From Nocardiopsis quinghaiensis (GTDB lineage Bacteria; Actinomycetota; Actinomycetes; Streptosporangiales; Streptosporangiaceae), in contig NZ_VWVU01000022.1 of the NCBI RefSeq assembly GCF_008638365.1, forward strand, positions 1 through 64,000: 64,000 bases of DNA. Direction: 5' to 3'. Made by a program: the position numbers and the translations under genes. Below, piece by piece: positions 8,062 to 17,706 of the stretch; position 1 is the stretch's first letter; every line of letters begins with the position of its first letter. The notes under the pieces were generated by a model. The model was given only the letters and a program-made list of their open reading frames with translations, had not been told where the DNA came from and made no database searches.

Positions 8062-8316
8062 TCAGTGCCAGCGCGTGGACAGGATGACGGCCATGATGAT
8101 CCCGCTGAATCCGATCAGCAGGTTCCAGTTGTGCCAGTCCTGCATGTACGGGATCTGGGCACCCGCGATGTAGTAGACCGCGATCCAGAGAATGCCCAAG
8201 GCGAAGAAGCCCAGCATCGTCGGGACCAGCCAGCGCGGACTGACCTTGGGCTTCTCCTTCGAAGGAGGCGGCGTGTAGACGGCCTTCTTCTTGCGATCGC
8301 TGCGGGACTTGGGCAC
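8062..8316 (-). CDS. crgA: Cell division inhibitor CrgA
   Basis: This 84-residue protein has a basic cytoplasmic head (PKSRSDRKKKAVYTPPP) and two membrane helices ('WLVPTMLGFFALGILWIAVYYIAG' and 'NWNLLIGFSGIIMAVILSTRW'). Length, topology and place next to pknB identify CrgA, the actinomycete division-site protein. It controls Z-ring timing in Streptomyces and recruits septal PBPs in mycobacteria. The start is GTG 8316. Frame-open upstream sequence is Arg-rich and not coding-like. A terminator separates it from the kinase operon. Confidence 0.95.
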   Translation of the reverse strand: MPKSRSDRKKKAVYTPPPSKEKPKVSPRWLVPTMLGFFALGILWIAVYYIAGAQIPYMQDWHNWNLLIGFSGIIMAVILSTRWH

Positions 8317-8457
8317 GGTCGCTGCTCCAGTACGTGGGGCGGGTTCGTCAACGAGAACACAGTCTACGCCCCGGGGGCGGCCCCCGTCACCGGTGGGCCG
8401 TCCCGCACCACGGAGCGGTGCGCCCCCGGACCGCACCCGCACACCTCCGGTACGACG

Positions 8458-8493
8458 GCGGGCCGTGTCGCGCCTTCGCACGACACGGCCCGC
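8458..8493 (-). terminator. Terminator of the pknB operon
   Basis: A 13-bp perfect inverted repeat (8458-8470 / 8481-8493) with a CGCCTTCGCA loop lies just past the pknB stop. It separates the kinase operon from crgA. Confidence 0.75.
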
Positions 8494-8511
8494 CGACCTC
8501 GTCCGGCTGCC

Positions 8512-10344
8512 TCAGTCCTCGCGGATGAAGGGGAACTCGAAGCCGTCCCCGTTACCGTTGCCGTTGCCCGGAGGCGACTGTTCGCCGTCCCCGGGCGGGG
8601 ACTCCCCGCCGTCCTCCGGAGGTGACCCGTCGTCGTCCGGGGGCTCCTCCGGCGCCGGTTCGGTCGCGAGCACGATGTTCACCGTGGTCCCCGGCTCCAC
8701 CGTCTGCCCGGACTGCGGGTCATGCCTGATGACCGTGCCCGTCGGGCCCTCCGTGCTCGGCTCCTCCGTGAAGGAGGCGGTCAGCCCCCTCTGGTCCAGG
8801 GCGGACTGGGCACCCGACTGGGTCATTCCGACCAGGTCGGGAACCTCCACCTGGTCGGGACCGGAGGAGACCAGCACCGTGATCTCGGCGTCAGGTGCGA
8901 CCTCGTCCCCCGCGGGCGGGTCCGTGCCGATCGCGTTGCCCTCGGGCACGCTGTCGTCGGCCCTCTGCGCGGTGGTGACGTTCCCGAAGCCCGCGTCGCC
9001 CAGCGTGTTCGCGGCCTCGGACTCGCTCTGGCCCTCCACCGACGGGATCTCGACGGCGTCCGGCCCGCTGGAGACGTACAGGACGATCTCCTCGGACAGC
9101 TCCGCCGTCTCGCCGCCGGCAGGGTCGGTCTCGATGACCTGGCCCTCCTCGACATCCCCGTCCGCCCGCTGCTCGGCCCTGGTGTCGTCGAAGCCCGCCT
9201 CGCCGAGTTCGGTCTGCGCCTCCGCGGCCGTGGACCCGGCCACGTTCGGCACCTCGGCGGTCTCCGGATCAGGAGGGCCGGTCCCCTCGCTGATCAGCCA
9301 GAACACCAGCGCCAGGGAGGCGATCACGCCGACGCCGAGCAGCACCCACAGCGCGGTCTTCCCGGCGTTGTTCCCCCGGCGGTCGTCGTAGTCGTCGTAG
9401 TCGTCCCCGTAACCGTCGTAGTCGTCGTAACGGTCGTTGGGCGCGGGAGGCATCGCGGTCGTGGCCCCGGCCGCCGCCATGGCCATGGTGCCCGCCTGGG
9501 TGGGCATCCCGGCCAGGCCGCGCTGGATGTCCGCGCGCATCTCGGCGGCGTTCTGGTACCGCTCCTCGCGGTCCTTGGTCATCGCCCGCAGGGTGATGTC
9601 CTCCAGCCACTCGGGGACCTGCGGGTCCACCTCGCTCGGCGGAACCGGATCCTCGCGTACGTGCTGGTAGGCGATCGAGACGGGGGAGTCGCCGGTGAAC
9701 GGCGGATGGCCGGTGAGTAGCTCGTAGAGCACACAGCCCGTGGAGTAGATGTCGCTGCGCGGGTCCACGCGCTCGCCGCGCGCCTGCTCCGGGGACAGGT
9801 ACTGGGCGGTGCCGATGACCTGGGAGGTCTGCGTCATCGTCGCCTGGTCGTCCGACATCGACCGGGCGATGCCGAAGTCCATCACCTTGACCTCGGCGTT
9901 ACGGGTCAGCATCACGTTGGCGGGCTTGATGTCGCGGTGGACGATCCCGTTGTCGTGGCTGTACTCCAGGGCCTTGAGGATGCCGTCGACCAGTTCCGCC
10001 GAGCGCTCCGGCAGCAGGCGGCGGTCGTCGTCCAGCAGTTCCTTGAGGGTTCGTCCGTCCACGTACTCCATGACGATGTACGGGAGGGACAGTCCGTCGA
10101 CCATGTCCTCGCCGGTGTCGTACACCGCGATGATGGCGGGATGGTTCAGGGAGGCCGCTGACTGGGCCTCCCGTCGGAACCTCGCCTGGAAGACGTGGTC
10201 GCGGGCCATGTCGTGTTTGAGGGTCTTGATGGCGACGAGTCGGTCGAGGCGCAGGTCGCGTGCGCGGTAGACCTCGGCCATGCCGCCACGCCCGACGATG
10301 GTGTCGAGCTCGTAGCGTCCGCCAAGGAGCCGGGGCTGGGACAT
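8512..10344 (-). CDS. pknB: PASTA-domain Ser/Thr protein kinase
   Basis: This 610-residue protein has a Hanks-type kinase domain (about 10-275), a Tyr/Asp-rich juxtamembrane stretch, one transmembrane helix (about 332-350) and three extracellular PASTA repeats. A Pro/Gly/Asp-rich tail follows. Kinase residues are intact: K40 in VAIK, HRDIKPAN (D138) and DFG at 156-158. Activation-loop threonines T171 and T173 fall at the numbers known for mycobacterial PknB. PASTA domains bind muropeptides or lipid II and tune kinase signalling to cell-wall growth. It is last in the fhaA-to-pknB operon, 69 bases after pknA. Mycobacterial PknB has four PASTA units, so three is slightly short. Confidence 0.96.
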   Translation of the reverse strand: MSQPRLLGGRYELDTIVGRGGMAEVYRARDLRLDRLVAIKTLKHDMARDHVFQARFRREAQSAASLNHPAIIAVYDTGEDMVDGLSLPYIVMEYVDGRTLKELLDDDRRLLPERSAELVDGILKALEYSHDNGIVHRDIKPANVMLTRNAEVKVMDFGIARSMSDDQATMTQTSQVIGTAQYLSPEQARGERVDPRSDIYSTGCVLYELLTGHPPFTGDSPVSIAYQHVREDPVPPSEVDPQVPEWLEDITLRAMTKDREERYQNAAEMRADIQRGLAGMPTQAGTMAMAAAGATTAMPPAPNDRYDDYDGYGDDYDDYDDRRGNNAGKTALWVLLGVGVIASLALVFWLISEGTGPPDPETAEVPNVAGSTAAEAQTELGEAGFDDTRAEQRADGDVEEGQVIETDPAGGETAELSEEIVLYVSSGPDAVEIPSVEGQSESEAANTLGDAGFGNVTTAQRADDSVPEGNAIGTDPPAGDEVAPDAEITVLVSSGPDQVEVPDLVGMTQSGAQSALDQRGLTASFTEEPSTEGPTGTVIRHDPQSGQTVEPGTTVNIVLATEPAPEEPPDDDGSPPEDGGESPPGDGEQSPPGNGNGNGDGFEFPFIRED

Positions 10345-10413
10345 GTCGTGTACTGATCCTCGTGTCTTCCGGAGGCCGCCCGCGGGCCGCCGCCTACCCT
10401 GAACGTCTCTCGC

Positions 10414-11928
10414 TCACGGTGTCGGTGTTGTGGGTTCGCCGCCACCCGGGGGGGTGGTGTTCCCGCCGCCGCCCCCGTCGTCCGGCGGCGGGGACTCGTC
10501 GGGGGGATCGTTCGGGTCGGGACTCTCCCCACCGGAACCGCCGTCCTGGTCCCCGTCCTCGTTCCCGCCCTGGTCCCCGTCCTCGTCTCCGTCCCCCTCG
10601 GGAGGACTGGGTTCCTGGGCTCCCCCCTCGGGGTCGGGACTCCCGCCCTCGACGGGTTCCCGCGGGTCCGTGGACCAGTCGGTCCCTCCGCCGGTGTTGT
10701 CGGGGGGCACTTCCGAGGTGGTGTCGTCCGCGGGTTCCTCCGTGTTCTCCGGGGACGGGGAGGAGGTCACGGGCGGAGTTTCGAGGGAGTCGCGTACGTT
10801 GTCGGCCCCCTGGTCCCCGCTGTAGAGGAACCCGGCCACCGCCGCGGCCGCGATCAGGACCGTCGCGGCGATCGCCGCCATGATCACGGGAGCGCTGACA
10901 CGTCGCTCCCGTGATCCGGACAGACTAGCGGAGCCCCCTCCCCGGTCAGGGGGGACGGGCGTCTGTCCGCCGCTCTGGCGCGACACGGCGCCCGAACCGA
11001 TGTCGGTGATCGCGCTCGCCACCGCGGTCTGGGCCATGCCCTCGAAGCCCGCGGTGGGTGTCGGCGGCCCGGTGCCGGAGTTGGAGCGGATGACCGCGGC
11101 CATGTGCGCCACCTCGCTGGCCGACGCGGGTCGCTCCCCCGGGTCCTTCAGCAGCAGCGAGGACACCAGGTGGTCGACGTCCGCCGGGATGTGGTCGGGC
11201 AGCTCCGGCGGGTCCTCGCGGGTGTGCGCCAGCGCCAGCGCCACCGGGGTGTCGCCGGTGAACGGCGGCGTCCCGGCCAGGCACTCGTAGGCCACCACAC
11301 CGAGCGCGTACAGGTCGGAGGAGGAGCTCGCGGGCCTGCCCGACGCCTGCTCGGGCGAGATGTACTGGGCGGTGCCCATGACCATGCCGGTCTGGGTGAG
11401 GGTGACCGACATGTCGCCCCTGGCGATGCCGAAGTCGGTGAGCTTGAGCTGGCCGTCGGCGGTGACCAGCAGGTTCCCCGGCTTGATGTCGCGGTGCACC
11501 ACGCCGCGCGCGTGCGCGGCGGCCAGGGCCTGGGCCGCCTGGCAGACGAAGTCCAGGGTCTGGTCCGGGCTGAGGCGTCCCTTCTCCCGTAGCACCTGGG
11601 AGAGCGGTTCACCGACCACGAGTTCCATGATCAGGAACGCGCGGCCCCCCTCCTCGCCGTAGTCGTAGACCTGGGCGATCCCGGGATGGGAGAGGCCGGC
11701 GGTGATCCGGCCCTCGGTGCGGAACCGCTCCCTCGCAGTGGGCTCGGCCATCTGCGCGAGGTGCAGCAGTTTCACCGCGACGGGGCGGTTGAGCAGGGTG
11801 TCGGCGGCCTTCCAGACCGTGCCCATACCGCCGGAGCCCACCTGTTCCTCCAGGCGGTAACGGTCGCTCAGAACGGTCCCGGTGAGTCCACCGGAACCGC
11901 TCTGGGAAGATGGCTCGTAGGCGTTCAC
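10414..11928 (-). CDS. pknA: Ser/Thr protein kinase, PknA type
   Basis: This 504-residue kinase carries GSGGMGTVWKA, VAVKLL (catalytic Lys), HRDIKPGN and DFGIARG, then a membrane helix near 350-370 ('APVIMAAIAATVLIAAAAVAGFLY'). A roughly 130-residue low-complexity Pro/Gly/Asp/Glu exterior follows in place of PASTA domains. The activation loop keeps TLTQTG. PknA and PknB together phosphorylate division and cell-wall proteins, including FhaA/FhaB. The GTG start at 11928 overlaps the TAG of pbpA by one base, so translation is coupled. The long disordered tail is unusual in length and could be surface-exposed. Confidence 0.93.
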   Translation of the reverse strand: MNAYEPSSQSGSGGLTGTVLSDRYRLEEQVGSGGMGTVWKAADTLLNRPVAVKLLHLAQMAEPTARERFRTEGRITAGLSHPGIAQVYDYGEEGGRAFLIMELVVGEPLSQVLREKGRLSPDQTLDFVCQAAQALAAAHARGVVHRDIKPGNLLVTADGQLKLTDFGIARGDMSVTLTQTGMVMGTAQYISPEQASGRPASSSSDLYALGVVAYECLAGTPPFTGDTPVALALAHTREDPPELPDHIPADVDHLVSSLLLKDPGERPASASEVAHMAAVIRSNSGTGPPTPTAGFEGMAQTAVASAITDIGSGAVSRQSGGQTPVPPDRGGGSASLSGSRERRVSAPVIMAAIAATVLIAAAAVAGFLYSGDQGADNVRDSLETPPVTSSPSPENTEEPADDTTSEVPPDNTGGGTDWSTDPREPVEGGSPDPEGGAQEPSPPEGDGDEDGDQGGNEDGDQDGGSGGESPDPNDPPDESPPPDDGGGGGNTTPPGGGEPTTPTP

Positions 11929-13403
11929 TACAGAACCGCTGCCTCCATCATCTGACGGGCGATCGGGGCCGCCAGCTCGTTGCCGCTGCCACCGCCGAAC
12001 TCGACCACGACCGCGACCGCGATCTGCGGATCGTCAGCCGGGGCGAAGCCGATGAACCAGTTGTGGGTGTCGTTGCCCTCACCGGTCTCGGCGGTACCGG
12101 TCTTGCCCGCGACCTCCACCCCGGAGATGGCGGCGTTGGTGCCCGAACCGCCCTGCTGGGTGACGCCGACCATCATCTCGGTGAGGTCCTCGGCCGTGCT
12201 GGCGCTGACCGCCTGGGAGTAGCTCTCCGGCGTGGTCTGGGTGACCACCGACAGATCCGAGTCGCGCACGGTGTCCACCACGTAGGGTCGCATGACCTCA
12301 CCCGAGTTGGCCACACCCGAGGCGACCATCGCCATCTGCAGCGGGGTCGCCTCCACGTTGGACTGGCCGATACCCGCGCGGCCGAGGATGTTGGGGTCGG
12401 TCTCGACCGGGACGTAGCTCGGGGTCACCTCCAGCGGGACGGTGAGCTCCTCAGCCGACTCCGCCGCCTCCGCGCTGGGGTGGAACCCGTACGCGGCGGC
12501 CTGGTCCGACATGTTCTGGCCGCCGGCCTCGATCGCCCAGTTGGCCATCGAGGTGTTGCAGGAGATCTGGATCGAGTGCGCCAGGGTGTCCGGCTGGCCG
12601 CCGTTGCAGGTGCCGCCCGGGGTGGCGTTGGGCAGCTCCCTGCCCAGATCCAGACTGTCGGGCGCGTCCATGGTGCTGTCCGGCCCCGCGTCCAGGTACT
12701 CCATGGCCGCCGAGGCGGTCACCACCTTGAACGTCGAGCCCGGGGGGTAGCGCTCGTTGAGGGCCCGGTTGAGCAGCGGCTTGCGCGGGTCGTTCTCCAG
12801 CTCCGTGTAGTTGGCCACGGCCTGTTCGGTGTCGGTGATGCTGGTGACGTCGTTGGCGTCGTAGGACGGGTAGGAGACCGCGCCCAGGATCGCCCCCGTC
12901 TGGGGGTCGAGCGCGACGGCCGCGCCGTTCTTGCCGCCCAGGTTCTTGAAGCCCTCGTAGGCCGCCTTCTGTACCGCCGGGTCCAGGGTCAGCTGGACCT
13001 GGGCGCCCTCGGGCTCGCGGCCGGTGATGATGTCGCGGAAGTTGCGCACGGCCAGGCGGTCGTCGGAGCCGTCGAGCAGCGAGTTCTCGGTGTACTCGAT
13101 ACCCGAGGCGCCGTAGGTGCGGAAGGAGCCGACGATCGGCGTGTACAGGCCGCCGCCGGTGTACTCGCGCTGGAACCGCGGGGGCTTGCCCTCCTCGGCG
13201 ATGTTGTCCGAGAAGGCCACGTTCTCATCGGCGACCTGGATGGGTCCGCGCTGCTCGCTCAGCCGCTCGCTGAACTTGCGGGTGTTGAGCGGGTCGTCGC
13301 GGATGGCCTCGGCCTGGAAGCCCTGGATCCAGGTGACGTTGAGCATCAGGACCAGGAGCAGGAACAGGGAGAAGATGCTGAGTCTGCGGATCGGTGTGTT
13401 CAT
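11928..13403 (-). CDS. pbpA: Class B penicillin-binding protein PbpA
   Basis: This 491-residue transpeptidase has an N-terminal membrane anchor (about 8-28), a dimerisation domain and a penicillin-binding domain. All three active-site motifs are present: STFK (223-226, nucleophile Ser223), SCN (281-283) and KTG (434-436). It cross-links peptidoglycan outside the membrane, paired with the SEDS polymerase encoded immediately upstream (4-base overlap). In actinomycetes this pair works in elongation or septation under PknA/PknB control. It lacks the C-terminal PASTA domains of some PBPs. Confidence 0.95.
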   Translation of the reverse strand: MNTPIRRLSIFSLFLLLVLMLNVTWIQGFQAEAIRDDPLNTRKFSERLSEQRGPIQVADENVAFSDNIAEEGKPPRFQREYTGGGLYTPIVGSFRTYGASGIEYTENSLLDGSDDRLAVRNFRDIITGREPEGAQVQLTLDPAVQKAAYEGFKNLGGKNGAAVALDPQTGAILGAVSYPSYDANDVTSITDTEQAVANYTELENDPRKPLLNRALNERYPPGSTFKVVTASAAMEYLDAGPDSTMDAPDSLDLGRELPNATPGGTCNGGQPDTLAHSIQISCNTSMANWAIEAGGQNMSDQAAAYGFHPSAEAAESAEELTVPLEVTPSYVPVETDPNILGRAGIGQSNVEATPLQMAMVASGVANSGEVMRPYVVDTVRDSDLSVVTQTTPESYSQAVSASTAEDLTEMMVGVTQQGGSGTNAAISGVEVAGKTGTAETGEGNDTHNWFIGFAPADDPQIAVAVVVEFGGGSGNELAAPIARQMMEAAVL

Positions 13404-14809
13404 CGTTGGATCACCTGGGTCGCGCCCTCGTCCTGGATGGCCTGCGGTGCGGGTCGGCGGGCGTTGTCGCTGATGCGGAGCAGGATGCCCATCATGATCC
13501 AGTTCGCCATCAGGGCGGAGCCGCCGGCCGCCATGAACGGCGTGGTCGAACCGGTCAGCGGGATGACCCGGGTCAGGCCGCCCAGGACGATGAAGACCTG
13601 GTAGGCGAGCAGGAAGGCGACACCGCTGGCCAACAGCTTGTTGAACGCGCCGGTGGCGGCCAGGGCGATGCGCATGCCGCGTTCCACCAGCAGGCCGAGG
13701 GCCAGCAGGATGGCGAGCAGCCCGGTCACGCCCAGCTCCTCGCCGAGCGTGGCGAGGATGAGGTCGCTGTCGGCCGCGAAGACCTCGTACATCTCACCGG
13801 CGCCCAGGCCCGTGCCGAAGAGCCCGCCGTAGGCCATGCCGACCAGCCCCTGCACCAGCTGCTGGCTGCCGCCGACCGCGTAGTAGACGTCTTCCTCGAA
13901 GGCGTGGAACCAGATGTTGACGCGGGCCTGGACGTGCCAGAAGAGCAGGTAGGCGGTGAACGCGCCGGCCGCGAACATGGCCAGGCCGATGGTCACCCAC
14001 GAGGAGCGCTGGGTGGCCACGTACAGCATGGCCAGGAAGGTGCCGAAGAGCAGCAGCGAGGTGCCCAGGTCGCGCAGGAGCACCAGCATGCCGATGGCCA
14101 GTACCCAGCCGACGAGGATCGGTGCCAGGTCGCGCGCCCGGGGCAGCTCGATGAGTGTGAAGCGGCCGATCCTGATCGGCTTGCCGACGATCTGGAGGAC
14201 CTGGCGCTTGTTCATCAGGTAGGACGCCAGGAAGATCACCAGCGCGATCTTGGCGAACTCCGAGGGCTGCATGGTGGCCGACCCGACGCCGATCCACAGG
14301 CGGGCGCCGTAGTGCTCCTGGCCCAGGCCGGGGACGGCCGGGAGCGCGAGCAGGATGATCGCGACCAGGCCGCTGACGTAGGTGTAGCGCTGCAGGACGC
14401 GCGGGTCCTTGAGGAAGATGATGATGAGGAAGCAGAAGGCCAGGCCGACCGCCGTCCAGACCAGCTGCATGCCGACGCCGGCGCGCTCGACGTCCTCGAC
14501 CTCGACCGCGTTGATCCGCCAGATCATCGCCACGCCGATCCCGTTGAGGAACAGCGTGCAGGGCAGGATGAGAGGGTCGGCGTAGGGTGCCACGAAACGC
14601 ATCGCCACGTGCGCGGCGGCCGACAGGGCGGCGAAGGTCAGGCCCACCGTCCACATCGCGGCCGGGACGCCGCCGCTGATGTTGATGCCCGCGATCGCGA
14701 TGCCCGCCATGGTGATGCCGATGGCGAGGACGATGAGGGTCAGTTCGGCGTTGCGCCGCTTGACGGGCGGCAGCGCGGTCGGCGCCTCGGGAGCGGAGGT
14801 GTTACTCAA
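13400..14809 (-). CDS. rodA: SEDS peptidoglycan glycosyltransferase, RodA/FtsW type
   Basis: This 469-residue protein has about twelve hydrophobic helices and the SEDS signature region ('GAGEMYEVFAADSDLILATLGEELGVTG', 'GLTRVIPLTGSTTPFMAAGGSALMANW'). It polymerises glycan strands from lipid II, with cross-linking by the adjacent PbpA. The start is TTG 14809, six bases after the pstP stop, so coupling is likely. The stop overlaps the pbpA ATG (ATGA). RodA is preferred over FtsW because the main ftsW usually lies in the dcw cluster. Confidence 0.93.
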   Translation of the reverse strand: MSNTSAPEAPTALPPVKRRNAELTLIVLAIGITMAGIAIAGINISGGVPAAMWTVGLTFAALSAAAHVAMRFVAPYADPLILPCTLFLNGIGVAMIWRINAVEVEDVERAGVGMQLVWTAVGLAFCFLIIIFLKDPRVLQRYTYVSGLVAIILLALPAVPGLGQEHYGARLWIGVGSATMQPSEFAKIALVIFLASYLMNKRQVLQIVGKPIRIGRFTLIELPRARDLAPILVGWVLAIGMLVLLRDLGTSLLLFGTFLAMLYVATQRSSWVTIGLAMFAAGAFTAYLLFWHVQARVNIWFHAFEEDVYYAVGGSQQLVQGLVGMAYGGLFGTGLGAGEMYEVFAADSDLILATLGEELGVTGLLAILLALGLLVERGMRIALAATGAFNKLLASGVAFLLAYQVFIVLGGLTRVIPLTGSTTPFMAAGGSALMANWIMMGILLRISDNARRPAPQAIQDEGATQVIQR

Positions 14810-14815
14810 GCCGGC

Positions 14816-16150
14816 TCACCCGGACCCTTCCTCGGCCGCCGTGGCCTCGCCGAGCATGTCGACGCGCTCGCGGGCGTCGTCGAGGTCCTCCGCGGGGAGG
14901 GTGTTCTCCACGGCGCCGCGGTCGGCCTCCGAGAGCGTCTCCAGGGAGATCCGGGTGTCCTCCACCTCCTCCGACAGGCTGAAGCCCGCGATGTCGGTGT
15001 TGATGCCCTGGTAGATGCTGACGGTGTCACCGGAGGGTGAGGGGCCCACGTAGTACTGGCTGTCCACGTACTGGCGGCCGAAGTAGTAGGTGGCGCCCGC
15101 GACGAGGGCGACCACGATCACGAACACCAGCACCATCGGCCACCAGCGCCTGGCGCGGTACTCGCCTTCCTGCTCCCGGCGGCTCCGCCGGGCCGCCGGC
15201 GGGGCCTCGTAGTCGTCGTAGGGCTCGTGGTGGCCGGAGGCCGCGGCGTAGGGCGCCTCGTCCAGGTCCTCGTCCCGCACGGGATCCATCTCGGCGGTGT
15301 CACCGCCGCCGCGCAGCTCCTGGGCCCGTCGGGCCGGGCTGTCGTCGCTCTGTCCGTCGCTCTCGCGGCGCTGGTCGGCGGCGCCGACGACCTGGGCGGA
15401 GACCGTGGGGCCCTCGCGGTCGGTCTCGGCATCGATGACGTCGGCGACGACCGTGGTGATGTTGTCCGGGCCTCCCCCGCGGATGGCCAGCTCGATGAGC
15501 TTCCTGGCCGCGTCGCGCGGGGAGACCTCGGTGGCGAGGGTCTCGTGGATCGTCTTCTTGCTCACCACGCCGGAGAGCCCGTCGGAGCAGAGCATGTAAC
15601 GGTCGCCGACCTTGGCCTCGCTGATGGAGATGTCGGGGTCGACCGGGCTCTTGCCGTCCAGGGCGCGCAGGATGAGGGAGCGCTGCGGGTGGGTGGCGAC
15701 CTCCTCCTCGGTGATCTTGCCCTCGTCCACCAGGGTCTGCACCAGGGTGTGGTCGTGGGTGATCTGCTCGAAGCGGGATCCGCGCAGCAGGTAGGCGCGG
15801 GAGTCGCCGATGTGGATGAGCGCCACCCGGGGCCCGGCCCAGAGCATGGCCGTCAGGGTGGTGCCCATGTTCTCCAGCTGGGGCTCCTCCATGATCCTGC
15901 GGGAGAGGGAGGCGTTGGCCTGCTCGACGGCGTGCTGGAGCACCTCGGTCATCTCGTCGGACTTCGGAGACTCGGAGTCGAGCCGGCGGATCGAGGAGAT
16001 CGCGATGGAGCTGGCCACCTCGCCGCCCGCATAACCGCCCATGCCGTCGGCGACCGCGAGGAGGTGCTGGCCGGCGTAGCCGGAGTCTTCGTTGCCTTCG
16101 CGGAGGCATCCAACATCGGAGTACGCCGCGTATCGGAGAGCGATTGTCAT
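14816..16150 (-). CDS. pstP: PP2C-type Ser/Thr protein phosphatase
   Basis: This 444-residue membrane phosphatase opposes PknA/PknB. The cytosolic PP2C domain (1-235) shows the metal-binding motifs 'REGNEDS', 'ADGMGGYAGGE', 'IGDSRAYL', 'LCSDGLSG' and 'GGPDNITTV'. A charged linker, one transmembrane helix ('WWPMVLVFVIVVALVAG') and an acidic extracellular domain of roughly 100 residues follow. The ATG at 16150 overlaps the fhaB stop (ATGA). Gene order fhaB-pstP-rodA-pbpA-pknA-pknB is the classic actinomycete arrangement. Confidence 0.95.
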   Translation of the reverse strand: MTIALRYAAYSDVGCLREGNEDSGYAGQHLLAVADGMGGYAGGEVASSIAISSIRRLDSESPKSDEMTEVLQHAVEQANASLSRRIMEEPQLENMGTTLTAMLWAGPRVALIHIGDSRAYLLRGSRFEQITHDHTLVQTLVDEGKITEEEVATHPQRSLILRALDGKSPVDPDISISEAKVGDRYMLCSDGLSGVVSKKTIHETLATEVSPRDAARKLIELAIRGGGPDNITTVVADVIDAETDREGPTVSAQVVGAADQRRESDGQSDDSPARRAQELRGGGDTAEMDPVRDEDLDEAPYAAASGHHEPYDDYEAPPAARRSRREQEGEYRARRWWPMVLVFVIVVALVAGATYYFGRQYVDSQYYVGPSPSGDTVSIYQGINTDIAGFSLSEEVEDTRISLETLSEADRGAVENTLPAEDLDDARERVDMLGEATAAEEGSG

Positions 16151-16650
16151 TTGCGCAGTTCCAGGACGGTTTTGCCGATACGGATGGGCTGACCCACCGT
16201 GATGGGCTGAGGGCGGTTCAGCTTCTGCTGGCCGAGGTAGGTGCCGTTCGTCGAGTTGAGGTCCTCCACGAACCAGCGGCCGTTGTCGGAGTAGACGCGC
16301 GCGTGGCGCCCGGACGCGTAGTCGTCGGTGATGACGAGGGTGGAGTCCGGAGCGCGTCCGATGAGGATGGGCTGGGAACCCAGGTCGACGGTGGTCCCCT
16401 TGAGCGACCCCTGGGTCACGACCAGGGCGGTGGGCTCGTTGCGGCGCGCGCGTGGCGGCCGGGACGAGTACGACGGCGAGGGTGCTTCCCGGCGCGGGGC
16501 GGAACGCGGCGCGGGGCGGGGTTTCCTCCGCGGCTTCTTCTTGGACGAGCCGAAGAGGTCCGTGCGGATCACACCGATCGCAGTGAGGACGAACAGCCAA
16601 AGCACCGCGAGATACGCGATCTTGATCAATATGAGGGTCAAGTTGGACAT
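16147..16650 (-). CDS. fhaB: FHA-domain protein FhaB (FipA)
   Basis: This 167-residue protein starts at ATG 16650 with a membrane helix ('LTLILIKIAYLAVLWLFVLTAIGVI'), then a basic Arg/Pro linker and a C-terminal FHA phosphothreonine-binding domain. FHA contacts are visible: 'ILIGRAPDST', 'ASGRHARVY' and 'LNSTNGTYL'. In mycobacteria FhaB is a PknA target linking FtsZ/FtsQ to the kinase system. The longer open frame to 16845 is intergenic-like and was rejected as coding. It sits between fhaA (about 290 bases upstream) and pstP (overlapping). Confidence 0.94.
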   Translation of the reverse strand: MSNLTLILIKIAYLAVLWLFVLTAIGVIRTDLFGSSKKKPRRKPRPAPRSAPRREAPSPSYSSRPPRARRNEPTALVVTQGSLKGTTVDLGSQPILIGRAPDSTLVITDDYASGRHARVYSDNGRWFVEDLNSTNGTYLGQQKLNRPQPITVGQPIRIGKTVLELRK

Positions 16651-16938
16651 CGAACTGCTCTTCAGCCCCTGTCGTGCTTCGGCCGGGGTGGCGGTCGTCT
16701 GCGCCGCCACCGTTTCTTCCCCACCTTCGTGTCGGTGAGTGTCGAGGTCGCCGGCCGCGGCTTTCGGCCGCGACCATTGTGCCCGATCGGTCAGGTCTTC
16801 GCGGAGACTACCCTCCCGGCCGGATATCCGACAGCGGGTCCGCATTCGGCCTGCCTCGGGCTTTCGACCTGTCAGACGCCGACGGAACGCTGTTGGTTGC
16901 GGTCCTGTCGGGTCTGATCAGTCGGTTCCACCGGGCCG

Positions 16939-17706
16939 TCAGCCGCGGCGGAACGTCATCGTGGTACGGCCCAGACTGATCCTGCTGCCGTCCACCAGGC
17001 GGGCCTGCCTGACCTGTTGTCCGTTGACGAAGGTCCCGTTCGTCGATCCCTTGTCCACCAGGATCGCCTCGTCGCCGTCCAGGCGGATCTCCACGTGGTG
17101 ACGGGAGACGCCGTTGTCGACCAGGCGAAGGTCGCAGTCGGTGCCGCGACCGAGGAGGGTCACCGGGGTGGTCAGCTCGAAGGACTGCTGCATACCGTGG
17201 CTGGAGATACTGCCCTCGGTGGCGGCGCCACCGGGGGAGATCAGCAGGCGCGGACGGCCGGTCTGGTGCTGGCCGCCGGACGGGCCGGGGTCGCCGACGG
17301 GCTGCCGGACCTCGCCGTCCTTGCCGACCATGGTGCCGCGAACGACACCGGAACGGATCCGGAAGCGGCCCGTCTTGAGGCCCTCGTCGGACCTGAAGTG
17401 AACGCGTACCGGACCCACGAAGGAGTAGCCCTGCTCCGTCGCGTAGTCGCGTGCCAGTTTGGACAGTTCCTGCCCCAGGCTGTCGGCGTAGACTTCCAGG
17501 CGCTCCTTGTCGCTGGCGGCCAGTTCGACGATGAAGTCGTTCGGGACCAGGGTGCGGCCCTGGGCGACGATTGCCGCGCGCTCGTCCATCTCACGCTGGA
17601 CGGCGCTCGCCACCTCGACCGGTTGGAGCTCGGACTTGAAGGCCATCGCGAAGGTGCCTTCGATCATGCCCTCAAGCCTGCGCTCGAAGCGTTGGAGCAC
17701 TCCCAC
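16939..17706 (-). CDS. fhaA: FHA-domain protein FhaA
   Basis: This 255-residue protein has an N-terminal DUF3662 domain (about 1-115, 'FERRLEGMIEGTFAMAFKSELQPVEVA') and a C-terminal FHA domain ('LLGRGTDCDLRLVDNGVSRHHVEIRLDG', 'DKGSTNGTFVNG'). FhaA binds phosphorylated pseudokinase MviN/MurJ in mycobacteria and so limits peptidoglycan synthesis at poles and septa. It is shorter than mycobacterial FhaA (about 527 residues) because the disordered linker is brief. ATG 17706 is preceded by GGGAGGT. It begins the operon that runs to pknB. Confidence 0.95.
   Translation of the reverse strand: MGVLQRFERRLEGMIEGTFAMAFKSELQPVEVASAVQREMDERAAIVAQGRTLVPNDFIVELAASDKERLEVYADSLGQELSKLARDYATEQGYSFVGPVRVHFRSDEGLKTGRFRIRSGVVRGTMVGKDGEVRQPVGDPGPSGGQHQTGRPRLLISPGGAATEGSISSHGMQQSFELTTPVTLLGRGTDCDLRLVDNGVSRHHVEIRLDGDEAILVDKGSTNGTFVNGQQVRQARLVDGSRISLGRTTMTFRRG

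Noticed and set aside
11910-13604. 564-residue plus-strand frame across pbpA
   Set aside because: It is a shadow of pbpA/rodA on the other strand. The translation is Gly/Arg/Val-rich with no domain, and the minus-strand frame has all three PBP motifs.
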